From: Bog-877 sp050734135
Lineage (GTDB): Bacteria > Chloroflexota > Dormibacteria > Aeolococcales > Bog-877
Direction: 5' to 3'
NCBI GenBank assembly: GCA_050734135.1
Contig: JBOHUG010000009.1
Coordinates: 1-64,000, forward strand
DNA: 64,000 nt
Numbering within the stretch: the stretch's first letter is position 1; every line of letters starts with the position of its first letter. A program made the position numbers and the translations under genes. The notes below the pieces were generated by a model. That model saw nothing but the letters and a program-made list of their open reading frames with translations, searched no databases and was not told the origin of the DNA. Below are positions 51,001 through 60,093 of this stretch, piece after piece.

Positions 51001-52193
51001 TCCATCACGATCACCCCGGCCCGCTGCAGGGAGCGCCGCCGGGCCACCCTCAGCAGGCCCCAGAGGCGCAGGGCGAGCGGGTCGAGGCGGCGATTCTGGC
51101 GGGGCAAGAAGCGCTCGGGTGCGATCTCCAGAACCACCAGGTCGAAACCTCGGTGGTGCAAGTCCACCAACGCCCCTAGGCTGCGGGCATCGAGCAGCGG
51201 GGTGAGCGCCAGAATCGTCGCCGCCGGAGGCATCACCCGGGGTGGTATGACGTCGATCGCCTGCCAGGCATAGCTGGTCACCACCTGGGTATCGAGGAGT
51301 GACTCCACCACCCGGTAGAAGTGGCGTGGACCCATCCCCGGAAGTAGCCAGCGCAGCAAGCCTCCGAACCCGACCACTCCGACCCGGTCGCGAGCACCCA
51401 AATGCCCTTCGGCTAGGGCCACCGCCGCCCGGACGGCCAGGCTGAGCACCGACTCCTGGTCCAAGCCCAAGTCGGCGAAGCTGTCGACGAAAAGGATCAC
51501 GTCAGCGTTTCGCTCCAGGTGCAAGTCATTGACGTGAGGCACTCCAGTGCGGGCGGTGACCCGCCAGTTGACCCGGCGGACGCGATCTCCGGCCGTGAAC
51601 CCGCGGATGTCGGCGAACTCGATCCCCTCCCCGTGCCGACGGGCGATTCGGTTGCCGGCGAAAAGCTGGGTCCGAGCCGGCGGCACCAATTGCCGCAGCC
51701 GCTCGAAGGCCGGATACACCCGCAGCTGCTGCGGCTCGCCCAATCGGACCGTGTAGCTGAGCAACCCGAAGCGAACCTGAGCCGTAATCCGGATCGGGCC
51801 GCAACGGTAGGCGCCCCAGCGCGGCGAACGGAGGCGCCAGGTGAGCGCGGTGGATACCCCCGGGCGGGGGCGGATTCTGAGCCTGGCTCCGGGCACGTCG
51901 CACTCGACCTGGGGCGGTAGCTCCAATTCCAACTCCAGCCAGCTGAGCCGGCCCCGGCAGACGGCTTCCACGTCGAAGAGCACCTCGTCGCCTTCTGCGA
52001 CCCGGTCCCGATCCAGCTTCGAAGTGAGCTCCAACTCGGGAGCCGAGGTGGTGGCCAGCCCAACCGCCAACCAGACCGCAAACGGGACCACCAGCCCGAG
52101 CGCGGCAATCCGGTCTAGCGCCACCGCTCCGTAGATGCCCAACGCGACGATCGCGGCATAGCCGGTTAGCCTCGCGGTGGGACGGCCGGTCAC
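50919..52193 (-). CDS. DUF58 domain protein
   Basis: 424 aa with two N-terminal membrane helices (YAAIVALGIYGAVAL, LGLVVPFAVWLAVGL), a beta domain, and the DUF58 motif GIEFADIRGFTAGDRVRRVNWRVTA near the centre. A von Willebrand-like region (VILFVDSFADLGLD) follows. DUF58 proteins usually act with MoxR ATPases in envelope or metal-centre assembly. I chose GTG 52193, which overlaps the moxR stop (GTGA). Confidence 0.88.
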   Translation of the reverse strand: MTGRPTARLTGYAAIVALGIYGAVALDRIAALGLVVPFAVWLAVGLATTSAPELELTSKLDRDRVAEGDEVLFDVEAVCRGRLSWLELELELPPQVECDVPGARLRIRPRPGVSTALTWRLRSPRWGAYRCGPIRITAQVRFGLLSYTVRLGEPQQLRVYPAFERLRQLVPPARTQLFAGNRIARRHGEGIEFADIRGFTAGDRVRRVNWRVTARTGVPHVNDLHLERNADVILFVDSFADLGLDQESVLSLAVRAAVALAEGHLGARDRVGVVGFGGLLRWLLPGMGPRHFYRVVESLLDTQVVTSYAWQAIDVIPPRVMPPAATILALTPLLDARSLGALVDLHHRGFDLVVLEIAPERFLPRQNRRLDPLALRLWGLLRVARRRSLQRAGVIVMEWLPEMALETLLAQAREYRRFARRSVA

Positions 52194-53176
52194 GGGGGAG
52201 CGGCCTGCTCGTCCTGCGCGGAGGAACGGGTCGGCGGGGTGGGGACGGTGGCCAGGCACTCCCGGACCACGTCCTCGGCGTTGATCCGCTGGACCCAAAG
52301 CTCAGGACGCAAGGAGAGGCGGTGGGAGAGCGCGGGAACGGCCACCGACTTGATGTCGTCGGGGACGACAAAGTCCCGACCGGCCAAGGCAGCCCTGGCT
52401 CGGGCCATCTTGAGGAGCGCCAGGGAGCCCCGCGGGCTGGCCCCGACCTGGACGCCGGGGTGTCGGCGGGTGGCCCCGACCAGGTCGACGATGTAGTACT
52501 CAAGGTCGGGATCAACATGGATGTGCTCCAGCACCGCTTGCAGGCGCCGTAGCTGAGGGAGGTCCACCACCTCGGCGAGGTCGGGCTCGTCGGTGCCTCG
52601 GAGCTGGCGCCGCTCCAAGAGCAGGCGCTCCTGGTCGCGACTGGGGTAGCCCACACCGATCCGAATCAGGAACCGGTCCAGTTGGGCCTCCGGGAGGGGA
52701 TAGGTACCCTCGTATTCGATCGGATTCTGGGTGGCCAGCACCAGAAAGGGGCGCGGCAGCGGGCGGGTGACTCCTTCAACGGTCACCTGCCGCTCCTGCA
52801 TTCCTTCCAGGAGTGCCGCCTGGGTCTTCGCAGGCGACCGATTGATCTCGTCGGCCAGCAGCAGGTTGGCAAAGATCGGACCTTGGCGCATCTCGAAGTC
52901 GCCGGCGTGCTGGTTGTAGATCGACGAGCCGGTGATGTCGGAAGGCATCAGGTCGGGAGTGAACTGGATTCGGGCGAAGGTCAGCCCGCAGACACTGGCG
53001 AAAGAGCGGGCGATCAGGGTCTTGGCCAGTCCCGGGAAGTCCTCGATCAGGACGTGCCCGTCGGCGAGGATCGCCAGCAGCACCAGCTCCAGGGTCTCCC
53101 GCTTACCGACTACTGCCTTCTCGACCTCCTCGAGAAGGCGCTTCGTGGAGCTGTGAAGCTCCTCCAAATCGGTCAT
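52190..53176 (-). CDS. MoxR-family AAA+ ATPase
   Basis: A 328-aa chaperone-like ATPase. The P-loop is of the MoxR type (LIEDFPGLAKTLIARSFA), with Walker B NLLLADEINRSPAKTQAALLEGMQE, sensor 1 FLVLATQNPIEYEGTYPLPEAQLDRF and sensor 2 ASPRGSLALLKMARARA. It lies in an operon with DUF58 and DUF4129-type genes, overlapping both neighbours by 4 bases. Confidence 0.95.
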   Translation of the reverse strand: MTDLEELHSSTKRLLEEVEKAVVGKRETLELVLLAILADGHVLIEDFPGLAKTLIARSFASVCGLTFARIQFTPDLMPSDITGSSIYNQHAGDFEMRQGPIFANLLLADEINRSPAKTQAALLEGMQERQVTVEGVTRPLPRPFLVLATQNPIEYEGTYPLPEAQLDRFLIRIGVGYPSRDQERLLLERRQLRGTDEPDLAEVVDLPQLRRLQAVLEHIHVDPDLEYYIVDLVGATRRHPGVQVGASPRGSLALLKMARARAALAGRDFVVPDDIKSVAVPALSHRLSLRPELWVQRINAEDVVRECLATVPTPPTRSSAQDEQAAPP

Positions 53177-53706
53177 CGGCCGATCGCCTCCAAGGCCGTG
53201 AGTACCGCCTCCAACTCTCGCTGCGCTGGACCCCGGTGAAATACAGAGCCGCCATCGGTCCTGAGCTCGGCCAGCTCCCGGGTCAAATAAGGACCGAGCG
53301 CCGCCGCCGCCAGCTCCGGCTCCCGCGCCATCGAGATGCCGAGAAGTTGCAGGCGATCCGCTGCCACCTCCCGGAGCAAGGGCAACACCTGCAGCTGGTA
53401 TTGGCTGCGGCTCACCCGGCTGGCACGCAGCGAGTCCTGTAGCGAGCTCAGCTGGGAGGGCAGGGGGGCGATCTCCCGGGATGACGGGGGCGGCGGCACA
53501 GCGCGAGACCCTGGAGTTCGCCGCAGCTCCATGAGCAGGGCCAAGATCACCAACGCACCGGCCGAGAGGAGGTAGGCTCGACCGACCTGGCTGGCGTCAA
53601 CCCCGCCCCGGAGCAGCACGATACCGACCGCTACCGTGCCCGCGACGAGAAGGATCAGGATCGGTCCGTATCGCTCGAGCAATCCCGCCCTGGGTCCGTG
53701 ACTCAT
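53173..53706 (-). CDS. Small membrane protein of the MoxR operon
   Basis: 177 aa with two N-terminal membrane helices (YGPILILLVAGTVAVGIVLL and AYLLSAGALVILALLMEL) and a helical cytoplasmic tail. No family is recognised; similar two-helix proteins often sit in MoxR operons. ATG 53706 has GGAGGAGGGAG upstream and is preferred to the in-frame start at 53724. It ends overlapping moxR. Confidence 0.7.
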   Translation of the reverse strand: MSHGPRAGLLERYGPILILLVAGTVAVGIVLLRGGVDASQVGRAYLLSAGALVILALLMELRRTPGSRAVPPPPSSREIAPLPSQLSSLQDSLRASRVSRSQYQLQVLPLLREVAADRLQLLGISMAREPELAAAALGPYLTRELAELRTDGGSVFHRGPAQRELEAVLTALEAIGR

Positions 53707-53758
53707 CGCTCCCTCCTCCTCCACTCGCGTCTGGGGCGCACCGAGGATACCGGGCGTG

Positions 53759-54676
53759 TCAGCCGGTCAGTTCAGCTCGGAGGTCGCCCAGGGCTGTCTC
53801 GGCCTCCACCCGCATCCCAGAACCGACCGGGTGGGTCGAAAACCGAGCGGTCTCGAAGAGATCTGTGAGCCGCAGCAGCGCCCCGCGGCTCGCCTGGAGG
53901 TGGCTCAAGGCCCGGTCTAGGTACTCCAAGGGCGTCTCGTAGGCGTGAGCCGGGAACCCGACACCGGCCAGCACCCGCTCCATGCGCTCATAAGCCGTGA
54001 TCACGGCCTGGCGGGGATCGCCGCCGCCGGCCAGCTCCGCCAGCCCCTCGTCGAGCGCCGCGGTCAGGTCGTGAGGCAGCTCGGACGGGTCCACCTCGGC
54101 TCCGGCTCGCCCATGCCGCGATCGATATCTCGTTAGCAGGACAACCGCTAACAGGATCAGCCCCACCGCCGCGGCGAGCGCAGTCGCCTCGGGTACCGTG
54201 ACCGCTCCCACGCTGGACACGAAGTGATGCCCATTCTGGCCCAGCTTGCCGGCGGAGGCGCCAGACCTGGTCCGGGCCGGCTGCCGACGCTTGACCAGGA
54301 GCACGAAGGCTATCGCCTCGGCCAGCAGGATCGCCACCGGAAGCGCCATCAGTCGCAGCACCGCAACCCTACTTATCGGCCCCGCCCTGACCCCGCCCTT
54401 GCCCACCTCACGCATGCGCCGCCAGGGGGCGTAGATCAAGGCCAGCACCAAGAGCAGTTCGAAAGCCGCCACCGAGACCACCAACAGCACTTGCACGATG
54501 GATCCGAGCACGGCCGCACCCGGCCCCCGGTTGGGAACCCCACTCGGACCTAGCGAATAGTGGGCCCGGACTGAGAGCGCCACCAGGACCAACAGTGCCA
54601 GCAACGTGACCGCGAGCGCCATCCTCAAACCGCGCTCTCGCCCGGGATCGTGCCTCGCCGCGCTGCTCCGCGCCAT
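53759..54676 (-). CDS. DUF4129-type membrane protein
   Basis: 305 aa with four membrane helices (AVTLLALLVLVALSV, QVLLVVSVAAFELLLVLALIY, LMALPVAILLAEAIAFVLL, TALAAAVGLILLAVVLLT). The C-terminal cytoplasmic region has the DUF4129 pattern: VITAYERMERVLAGVGFPAHAYETPLEY, then DLFETARFSTHPVG. It is the first gene of the MoxR/DUF58 operon. These modules often include a transglutaminase-like protein, which is absent here. Confidence 0.8.
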   Translation of the reverse strand: MARSSAARHDPGRERGLRMALAVTLLALLVLVALSVRAHYSLGPSGVPNRGPGAAVLGSIVQVLLVVSVAAFELLLVLALIYAPWRRMREVGKGGVRAGPISRVAVLRLMALPVAILLAEAIAFVLLVKRRQPARTRSGASAGKLGQNGHHFVSSVGAVTVPEATALAAAVGLILLAVVLLTRYRSRHGRAGAEVDPSELPHDLTAALDEGLAELAGGGDPRQAVITAYERMERVLAGVGFPAHAYETPLEYLDRALSHLQASRGALLRLTDLFETARFSTHPVGSGMRVEAETALGDLRAELTG

Positions 54677-54795
54677 CTAATCTCTCATTTGGGTACACCC
54701 CACAGACCGGTTCCGGGCCGTCCCCGCAAGACCGGGAACGAACCGTATTTTGCCGGTCCCGCCGGTACTCGACAGCTGCCGGCGCCTGGCGCCGC

Positions 54796-56100
54796 CTATC
54801 CGAGAGGTGCTAGACGTGGCGCCGCAACCCGCTCTGGACTGGGGGCCGGCTGCGGCCCCGGGTCGGCCCGGGCCAGATTCACGGCGATCGCAATCAGCAG
54901 CAGGTTGCGCAGGGCCAGGATGGTCATCGCCAGGGGATCGAGAGCCACCACCGAGGAGAAGAGGTCGGGGAACTCGATCTGGGTCAGGATAGCCATCAGG
55001 AACGCCGTGCCCAGAAGCAAATTGGCGCGCGACTCGCTGAATTCGGTGCTGGCCGCCAGCGCCAGCACCGGCAGCAAGGCGAGCAGGTATTGGGGAGAGA
55101 GCACCGGGGTACTGGCGACAGCGACGGCGATGGCGAAGGCCACGGCGGTGATTGGCCGTCTTCGCTCCCGCACGAAGTGAATCACTCCCCAGATGAGCGC
55201 GGCAACCCCAGCCACCGCCACCACGGCCGCCACCGGGGAGACCAGGCGCCCGGACAGCTGCACCGAGCCGATGCTGCCGGTGTAGCTGGTGATCCGAAAG
55301 AGCGGCTGCAGCAGGTAGGTGATGGTGGCCGGGACACTCTCGATCTCGACGCCACGGTGCACACTGGCGAATGCGGCGGCGATCACGTGGCCTCGAGACC
55401 AGATCACGAAGGTGAGCAGCACCGCCGCCGAGGGGATGAGCCCTTGGCCAACCTGGGCAGCCCGGCGACCCAGACCTTCGCTCCACCGCGAACCACTTGG
55501 CGGCCAGAGCGCCCAGACCACGATTGGGAGAGCGGCCACGAGCACGGTCTCCTTGACCACGGCAGCCAGAGTCACCAGCGCCACGGCCAGCGCGATCCGC
55601 CCGCTGCGGAGAGCCAGTGCAGCCCCCGCGACCGCCAGCCCCTGCAACCCGTCCACCCGGGTTACCAGCACCGGACCCACCGCGATCATCAGCGCCGCCG
55701 CCGTCAGGGCCACCGGGAAGACGATTCCCGACCGCCGCGCCGCCACAGCGAAGAGCCAGAGCCCGATCCCCACCAGAACCAGCATCTCGATGGCGAAGCC
55801 GAACGAATACCAGGCACCGGCCAGCAGTGGCGGGACCATCAACAAGAGACTGAGGGGTGGATATACGAAGACGACGTGGCCGTAAGGGGCGGAGAGGAAA
55901 TTCGCCCCGTACGGCAGATGGCCCTCGATCAGCCCCTGGGCTCCATGCTGGAAGACGATCGTGTCCGGGATCGCGTCGGCGACCAGATCGTGAACCGGAA
56001 ACAGATGGAGCTCGGTGAGCAGGACCGGGATCAGTGCGACCGCGGTTAGCGGCAGGAGCAGCAGGCGGGCTGCCCGGGCCGCCGGGGAGCGCCGATTCAC
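54796..56100 (-). CDS. GT87/DUF2029-like polytopic glycosyltransferase
   Basis: A 434-aa membrane protein with about ten helices and, early on, a periplasmic-type loop with ADAIPDTIVFQHGAQGLIEG and GHLPYG...YGHVVFVYPPL. An Asp followed by a tyrosine-proline loop is typical of GT-C transferases such as GT87 polyprenyl-phosphate-mannose enzymes. The donor and acceptor are unknown. The assignment rests on topology and loop pattern only. Confidence 0.6.
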   Translation of the reverse strand: MNRRSPAARAARLLLLPLTAVALIPVLLTELHLFPVHDLVADAIPDTIVFQHGAQGLIEGHLPYGANFLSAPYGHVVFVYPPLSLLLMVPPLLAGAWYSFGFAIEMLVLVGIGLWLFAVAARRSGIVFPVALTAAALMIAVGPVLVTRVDGLQGLAVAGAALALRSGRIALAVALVTLAAVVKETVLVAALPIVVWALWPPSGSRWSEGLGRRAAQVGQGLIPSAAVLLTFVIWSRGHVIAAAFASVHRGVEIESVPATITYLLQPLFRITSYTGSIGSVQLSGRLVSPVAAVVAVAGVAALIWGVIHFVRERRRPITAVAFAIAVAVASTPVLSPQYLLALLPVLALAASTEFSESRANLLLGTAFLMAILTQIEFPDLFSSVVALDPLAMTILALRNLLLIAIAVNLARADPGPQPAPSPERVAAPRLAPLG

Positions 56101-56155
56101 AACGCTACCACCCGGTACCGGACCAGCCGCGCAGACCGATTCTGGGGGTGCAAAG

Positions 56156-56227
56156 TGGGCGAAGCAGGGTTCGAACCTGCGACATCCTCGGTGTAAGCGA
56201 GGCGCTCTACCACTGAGCTATTCGCCC
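56156..56227 (-). tRNA. tRNA-Val (anticodon TAC)
   Basis: On the minus strand a 7-bp acceptor stem GGGCGAA/TTCGCCC, D-loop AGCTCAGTGGTAGAGC, anticodon stem CCTCG/CGAGG with loop CTTACAC (anticodon TAC) and T-arm CAGGTTCGAACCTG. CCA is not encoded, unlike in the tRNA-Gly gene. Confidence 0.95.
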
Positions 56228-56526
56228 GGGCGCGAGTCAGAATAGCGCGGGAGCGCGGGCCTACTCCGGGACCACACCGAGGGCCGGTCCGGTCGGTGGG
56301 CTGTCCCGGGGACGGATCGAAGCGCGAGGCGGCCCACTCCCCGGGAGTCCGTCCGTCCACTCGGGGTCGGACAGCTCTCCTCGCGGGCGGTGCCACGCTC
56401 TTGTTCATCCTTTCCGCTGGTGTTCGAGGAATACTGCCGGAGCGTAACGGTCGCGCTTACGGGAGATCGCGGCCAGAGCGTGACTTCTGGGTGACAGACC
56501 GTTCCAAAACGCTCCTGCCGCTGGGC
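56228..56526. other. Intergenic region, no feature recognised
   Basis: About 300 bases between tRNA-Val and a hypothetical gene. It probably contains the tRNA promoter (minus strand). An open frame at 56296-56568 plus lacks a ribosome site and overlaps the neighbouring gene, so I do not call it. Confidence 0.4.
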
Positions 56527-56877
56527 TCAATCCTCGGGACTAGGCGGGCGGGAACGTCGACCCTCTAACTTCGGGGGCGGCACCGTCACCGGGTGGAGCA
56601 GATAGATCTCCTGACCGTTCAGCACCCGCTCCAGCACTGCCGAGGGGCTCTCATCGGCAAGGGTCACGATCCCGCAGAGTTCGAGCTGGCGGCGCACCTC
56701 TGGGGGAACCGTGCGCTCCCCTTCCAAGTTCAGCTCTTCCAAGACCTCCAGGACGCGGTCCAACTGACCCAGGTGGGAGCGTCGATCCGCACGCTGCGGA
56801 CCGCTCTCGCCTTCCCAGCTCAAAGCCGGTACCGCCCGGCTTCGCGTCGCCCGCCCCCGCTCTTTGATCGTGCCCAC
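56527..56877 (-). CDS. Hypothetical protein, 116 aa
   Basis: A small, mainly helical protein: QLDRVLEVLEELNLEGE, then VPPEVRRQLELCGIVTLADESPSAVLERVLNG, then a basic Pro-rich end. No family is recognised. It lies 80 bases downstream of lipB on the same strand and could be the last gene of that cluster. Confidence 0.5.
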   Translation of the reverse strand: MGTIKERGRATRSRAVPALSWEGESGPQRADRRSHLGQLDRVLEVLEELNLEGERTVPPEVRRQLELCGIVTLADESPSAVLERVLNGQEIYLLHPVTVPPPKLEGRRSRPPSPED

Positions 56878-56956
56878 GAATCGGTCTTGTGAAATATGCA
56901 GGAAGCGAGGCCCGGCGTAAATAGGCAGTTTGGCCGCGACCGCGGTCGGCTCGGTC

Positions 56957-57685
56957 TCAAGAGGCCGCCGCAGGGGCGCTCAGAGGCAGCTCCAGCCCCA
57001 GTTCCCGGGCCTCAGCCAACTCCCAGCGCAGCCCTAACGCGTGGGCCACGAACGGACCGACCAACTCGGCCAGGGCCTCCACTCGGAGGTCGCCTGTGGC
57101 TCCGGCCGCTTCCATCGAGGTCGCCCCCCGACCCTCTATCCCGCAGGGGACGATAAGGTCGAACGCCCCCAGGTCAGTGGTCCCGTTGAGCGAGAAGCCG
57201 TGATAGGTGACCTTGCGTCCACTCAGCTTCACCCCCAGTGCGGCCAGCTTTCCGGCGCGCGTCCAGACGCCGGTGTAGGGGGGCTCTCGGAAGGCGTCAA
57301 CGGCACGCAGCTGGCAGGCATCGATGAGCGCCTCCTCCAGGGCCCGCAAGTAGGCGATCGGGTCGATGCCCAGCTGCTCCAGATTGGCGATCGGGTAGCC
57401 CACCAGTTGCCCGGGCCCGTGATAGGTAACGGAACCACCTCGGTCGACCTCGAAATACTCTGCTCCGCTGGCCCGCAAACCTGACTCGCCCTGGAGTAGA
57501 TGCTCGGCCTGGCCCGCGCGTCCCATCGTGTACACGGGCGGATGCTCCAGCAGCAGCAGCACATCCTCCTCCAACTCCCCCGCCGCCCTCCTGGCAGCAA
57601 GCTGACGCTGCCAATCCCAGGCCACCTGATACGGCACGGTGCCGCACCAGACCACCTTGAGCGGGGGACGCCAGACCCCGGCCAC
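56957..57685 (-). CDS. lipB: Octanoyltransferase
   Basis: Moves octanoyl from acyl carrier protein to lipoyl domains. It is 242 aa with LLLEHPPVYTMGR, the substrate-binding RGGSVTYHGPGQLVGYPI, the catalytic Lys in GVKLSGRKVTYHGFSLN and catalytic Cys in IVPCGIEGRGATSM. It starts 2 bases after lipA ends, and both follow 2-oxoacid dehydrogenase genes whose E2 subunit they would lipoylate. Confidence 0.95.
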   Translation of the reverse strand: MAGVWRPPLKVVWCGTVPYQVAWDWQRQLAARRAAGELEEDVLLLLEHPPVYTMGRAGQAEHLLQGESGLRASGAEYFEVDRGGSVTYHGPGQLVGYPIANLEQLGIDPIAYLRALEEALIDACQLRAVDAFREPPYTGVWTRAGKLAALGVKLSGRKVTYHGFSLNGTTDLGAFDLIVPCGIEGRGATSMEAAGATGDLRVEALAELVGPFVAHALGLRWELAEARELGLELPLSAPAAAS

Positions 57686-57687
57686 GG

Positions 57688-58713
57688 CTACGGTCCCCCG
57701 GCCCCGATTGGGATGGCCCTGGCGCCGGCTACCGCCTGTTGGCGCGCGTGGTAGGAGCTTCGCACCAGGGGACCGGACTCCACGTGAGCGAAGCCCAGCG
57801 ACATCCCGTACTCGCCCAGTTCAGCAAATTCCTCGGGCCTCCAGAAGCGATCGCAGCGAATATGCCTCAAGGAGGGCCGGAGGTACTGGCCGATCGTCAC
57901 CAGCTTGACCTCATGCTGACGGAGATCCCTCAGCACCTGCTTGACCTCCTCCATGGTCTCACCCAGTCCCACCATGAGGCCGGATTTGGTCTGTGCCGCC
58001 GGTCCCAGCTCGCCGGCTCGGCGCAAGACCGTTAGCGACCGCGGATACAGCGACTTGGGTCGGACTCGGGGAAACAGCCGGCCGACGGTCTCGATGTTGT
58101 GGTTGAAGACCTCGGGGCGGGCCGCCATGACCGTCGCGATGCTTGTCTCAGATCCCTGGAAATCAGGGGTGAGCACCTCGACCTGGCACCCCGGCACCCG
58201 GGAGTGAATCTCCATGATGGTTCTGGCAAAGATCTCCGCTCCGCCGTCGGGGAGGTCGTCCCGGTCCACGGAGGTAATCACAGCGTGTCTGAGTCCCATC
58301 TCCGCGACCGCACCGGCGACCCGGCCCGGCTCCTCGAGGTCAAGTCCGTTGGGGCGGCCCGACGTGACCGCGCAGAAGGCGCAGGCCCTGGTGCACACTT
58401 CGCCCAGAATCATGAAGGTGGCGGTCCCATAGCTCCAGCACTCGCCGATGTTGGGGCAGCGCGCCTCCTCGCAGACGGTGTGGAGGCGTTTGCCCCGCAT
58501 GATCTGGCCGAGTTCCTGATACCGTCCGCCAACCGGCATCCTGACGGTCAGCCAGTCCGGGCGACGCTCCACTCCCTTTGGCAGCAGCTGCTGCCAAATC
58601 GGGCGCCCGTCGCCTACTGGGCCCCGACCGGGAACTAAATCCGGTCGTCGATCAGCGACCATCGGAAGGCGCACTTGAGGCCTAAACGTTCGCGGCGACG
58701 GGGTGCTTTCCAC
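57688..58713 (-). CDS. lipA: Lipoyl synthase
   Basis: Radical-SAM insertion of two sulfurs into the octanoyl group. It is 341 aa with the auxiliary-cluster motif CEEARCPNIGEC, the radical-SAM motif CTRACAFC and the C-terminal Ser in GPLVRSSYHA that ligates the sacrificial cluster. An extended N-terminus (about 45 residues) precedes RPDWLTVRMPVG. It pairs with lipB immediately downstream. Confidence 0.96.
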   Translation of the reverse strand: MESTPSPRTFRPQVRLPMVADRRPDLVPGRGPVGDGRPIWQQLLPKGVERRPDWLTVRMPVGGRYQELGQIMRGKRLHTVCEEARCPNIGECWSYGTATFMILGEVCTRACAFCAVTSGRPNGLDLEEPGRVAGAVAEMGLRHAVITSVDRDDLPDGGAEIFARTIMEIHSRVPGCQVEVLTPDFQGSETSIATVMAARPEVFNHNIETVGRLFPRVRPKSLYPRSLTVLRRAGELGPAAQTKSGLMVGLGETMEEVKQVLRDLRQHEVKLVTIGQYLRPSLRHIRCDRFWRPEEFAELGEYGMSLGFAHVESGPLVRSSYHARQQAVAGARAIPIGAGGP

Positions 58714-58756
58714 TCAGCAATCCTAAACCTGGGGGCCGCTCGGCCCCTCGGTCCAG

Positions 58757-60067
58757 TTAGAAGAGGGCGCTGTCCGGGGTGACCGCCTCGAGTGAGCTCT
58801 TCACGGCGCTGAGAAAGTGGGCGGCGGCGGCTCCGTCGTTGATCCGGTGATCGAAGCTCAGGCAGAGATTCATGATCGGGCGGATGGCGATCCCGTCGCC
58901 CGCAACCACCGGCCGCCGGATCACCGCATCCATGACCAGAATCCCGGCCTGGGGCTGGTTGATGATGGCCTGCGACATCACCGTGCCCAGCGTGCCCGCG
59001 TTGTTGATGGTGAACGTGCCCCCCTCCACGTCTTCAATCCGGGCCTTCCCCTGGCGGGCCCGTTCGATCAAGGCTCCGGACGCCTGAGCCAGTCCGGCCA
59101 CGCTGTAGCGGTCAGCTCCGCGCACGACCGGGACGATGAGTCCATCCCCCACCGCCACCGCCAGCCCCAGGTTCACCTCCGTCTGCAGCTGTATGGCGTC
59201 CGACTCGAAGGTCGCATTCATCGTCGGTACCGCTCGCAGGGCCAGGCAGGTGGACTTCATCCCGAAGTGCAGAAAGGTGAGATCGACCCCGGTAGCGGCC
59301 CGGAAGTCCGCTCGCCGCGCGGCCCGAGCGGCGGCGACGCCGCTCATGTCCACCTCAACCATGGTCCAGGCGTGCGGTGAGGTCTGGCGGCTCCTGACCA
59401 TGTGCTCCGCGATGGCTCGACGCATAGGTGTCAGAGCGATTCGAGTCCCCGGCTGCGAAGGCTCCAGAGCGCGAGCGGGGCCTTCCGGAGAAGCCACCGG
59501 AGCCGTGGGTGCCACTTTTCCGCGCTCAATGAAGAGGAGGACGTCTCGCTTGGTGAGGCGCCCCTCGAATCCGGTGCCAGTCAACTGGCTGACGTCGATT
59601 GCGTGCTCGTCGGCCAGGGATCGCACCGCTGGGCTGATGAAGCCGGTGACCCCATTTCCGGCGGCCGCGGGAGCCGCGGAACCGACTGGCGAAGGCTCCG
59701 GCCCAGGCTCTGAAGCCGCCTCTGGCGACGGTTCCGGCTGGTCCTCAGGGACACGTGCGATAGGTGGAGTCGGCGGTATCTCAGGCTCGTCGGCCTTGGC
59801 CGAATTAGCTTCATCGACGGCATCCTCACTCACCCCTTCTAGGGTGCAGATTGGTTCTCCCACGGAGAGTCGCTGCCCCTCGGGAGCGAGGATCTCCCCG
59901 ATCGTACCCGCGGCGGGCGCCGGCACCTCAGCGGTGACCTTGTCGGTGATCACCTCCACCAGCGAGTCGAACCGTTCGACCCTCTGCCCCGGTTGCACCA
60001 GCCAGGTCCCAATCGTGCCCTCGGTTACCGACTCTCCCAGCTGGGGCATCTTGACCGTGATCGCCAT
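58757..60067 (-). CDS. 2-oxoacid dehydrogenase E2 (dihydrolipoamide acyltransferase)
   Basis: 436 aa with three parts. A lipoyl domain (about 1-77) carries the lipoylated Lys in EVITDKVTAEVP. A peripheral-subunit-binding domain lies near 140-175 (ISPAVRSLADEHAIDVSQL). The catalytic core (about 205-436) includes LCLSFDHRINDGAAAAHFL (HRxxDG). Pro/Glu-rich linkers join them. The E1 genes upstream resemble branched-chain enzymes, so this is probably BkdC-like. I chose ATG 60067 (MAITVKMPQLGES). Confidence 0.93.
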   Translation of the reverse strand: MAITVKMPQLGESVTEGTIGTWLVQPGQRVERFDSLVEVITDKVTAEVPAPAAGTIGEILAPEGQRLSVGEPICTLEGVSEDAVDEANSAKADEPEIPPTPPIARVPEDQPEPSPEAASEPGPEPSPVGSAAPAAAGNGVTGFISPAVRSLADEHAIDVSQLTGTGFEGRLTKRDVLLFIERGKVAPTAPVASPEGPARALEPSQPGTRIALTPMRRAIAEHMVRSRQTSPHAWTMVEVDMSGVAAARAARRADFRAATGVDLTFLHFGMKSTCLALRAVPTMNATFESDAIQLQTEVNLGLAVAVGDGLIVPVVRGADRYSVAGLAQASGALIERARQGKARIEDVEGGTFTINNAGTLGTVMSQAIINQPQAGILVMDAVIRRPVVAGDGIAIRPIMNLCLSFDHRINDGAAAAHFLSAVKSSLEAVTPDSALF

Positions 60068-60093
60068 TGCTTCTACTTCCCTCAGCAGGCGCC

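Noticed and set aside
56296..56568. Plus-strand 90-aa open frame with one hydrophobic stretch
   Set aside because: It lacks a ribosome site, has poor composition and overlaps the end of the 56527-56877 gene.
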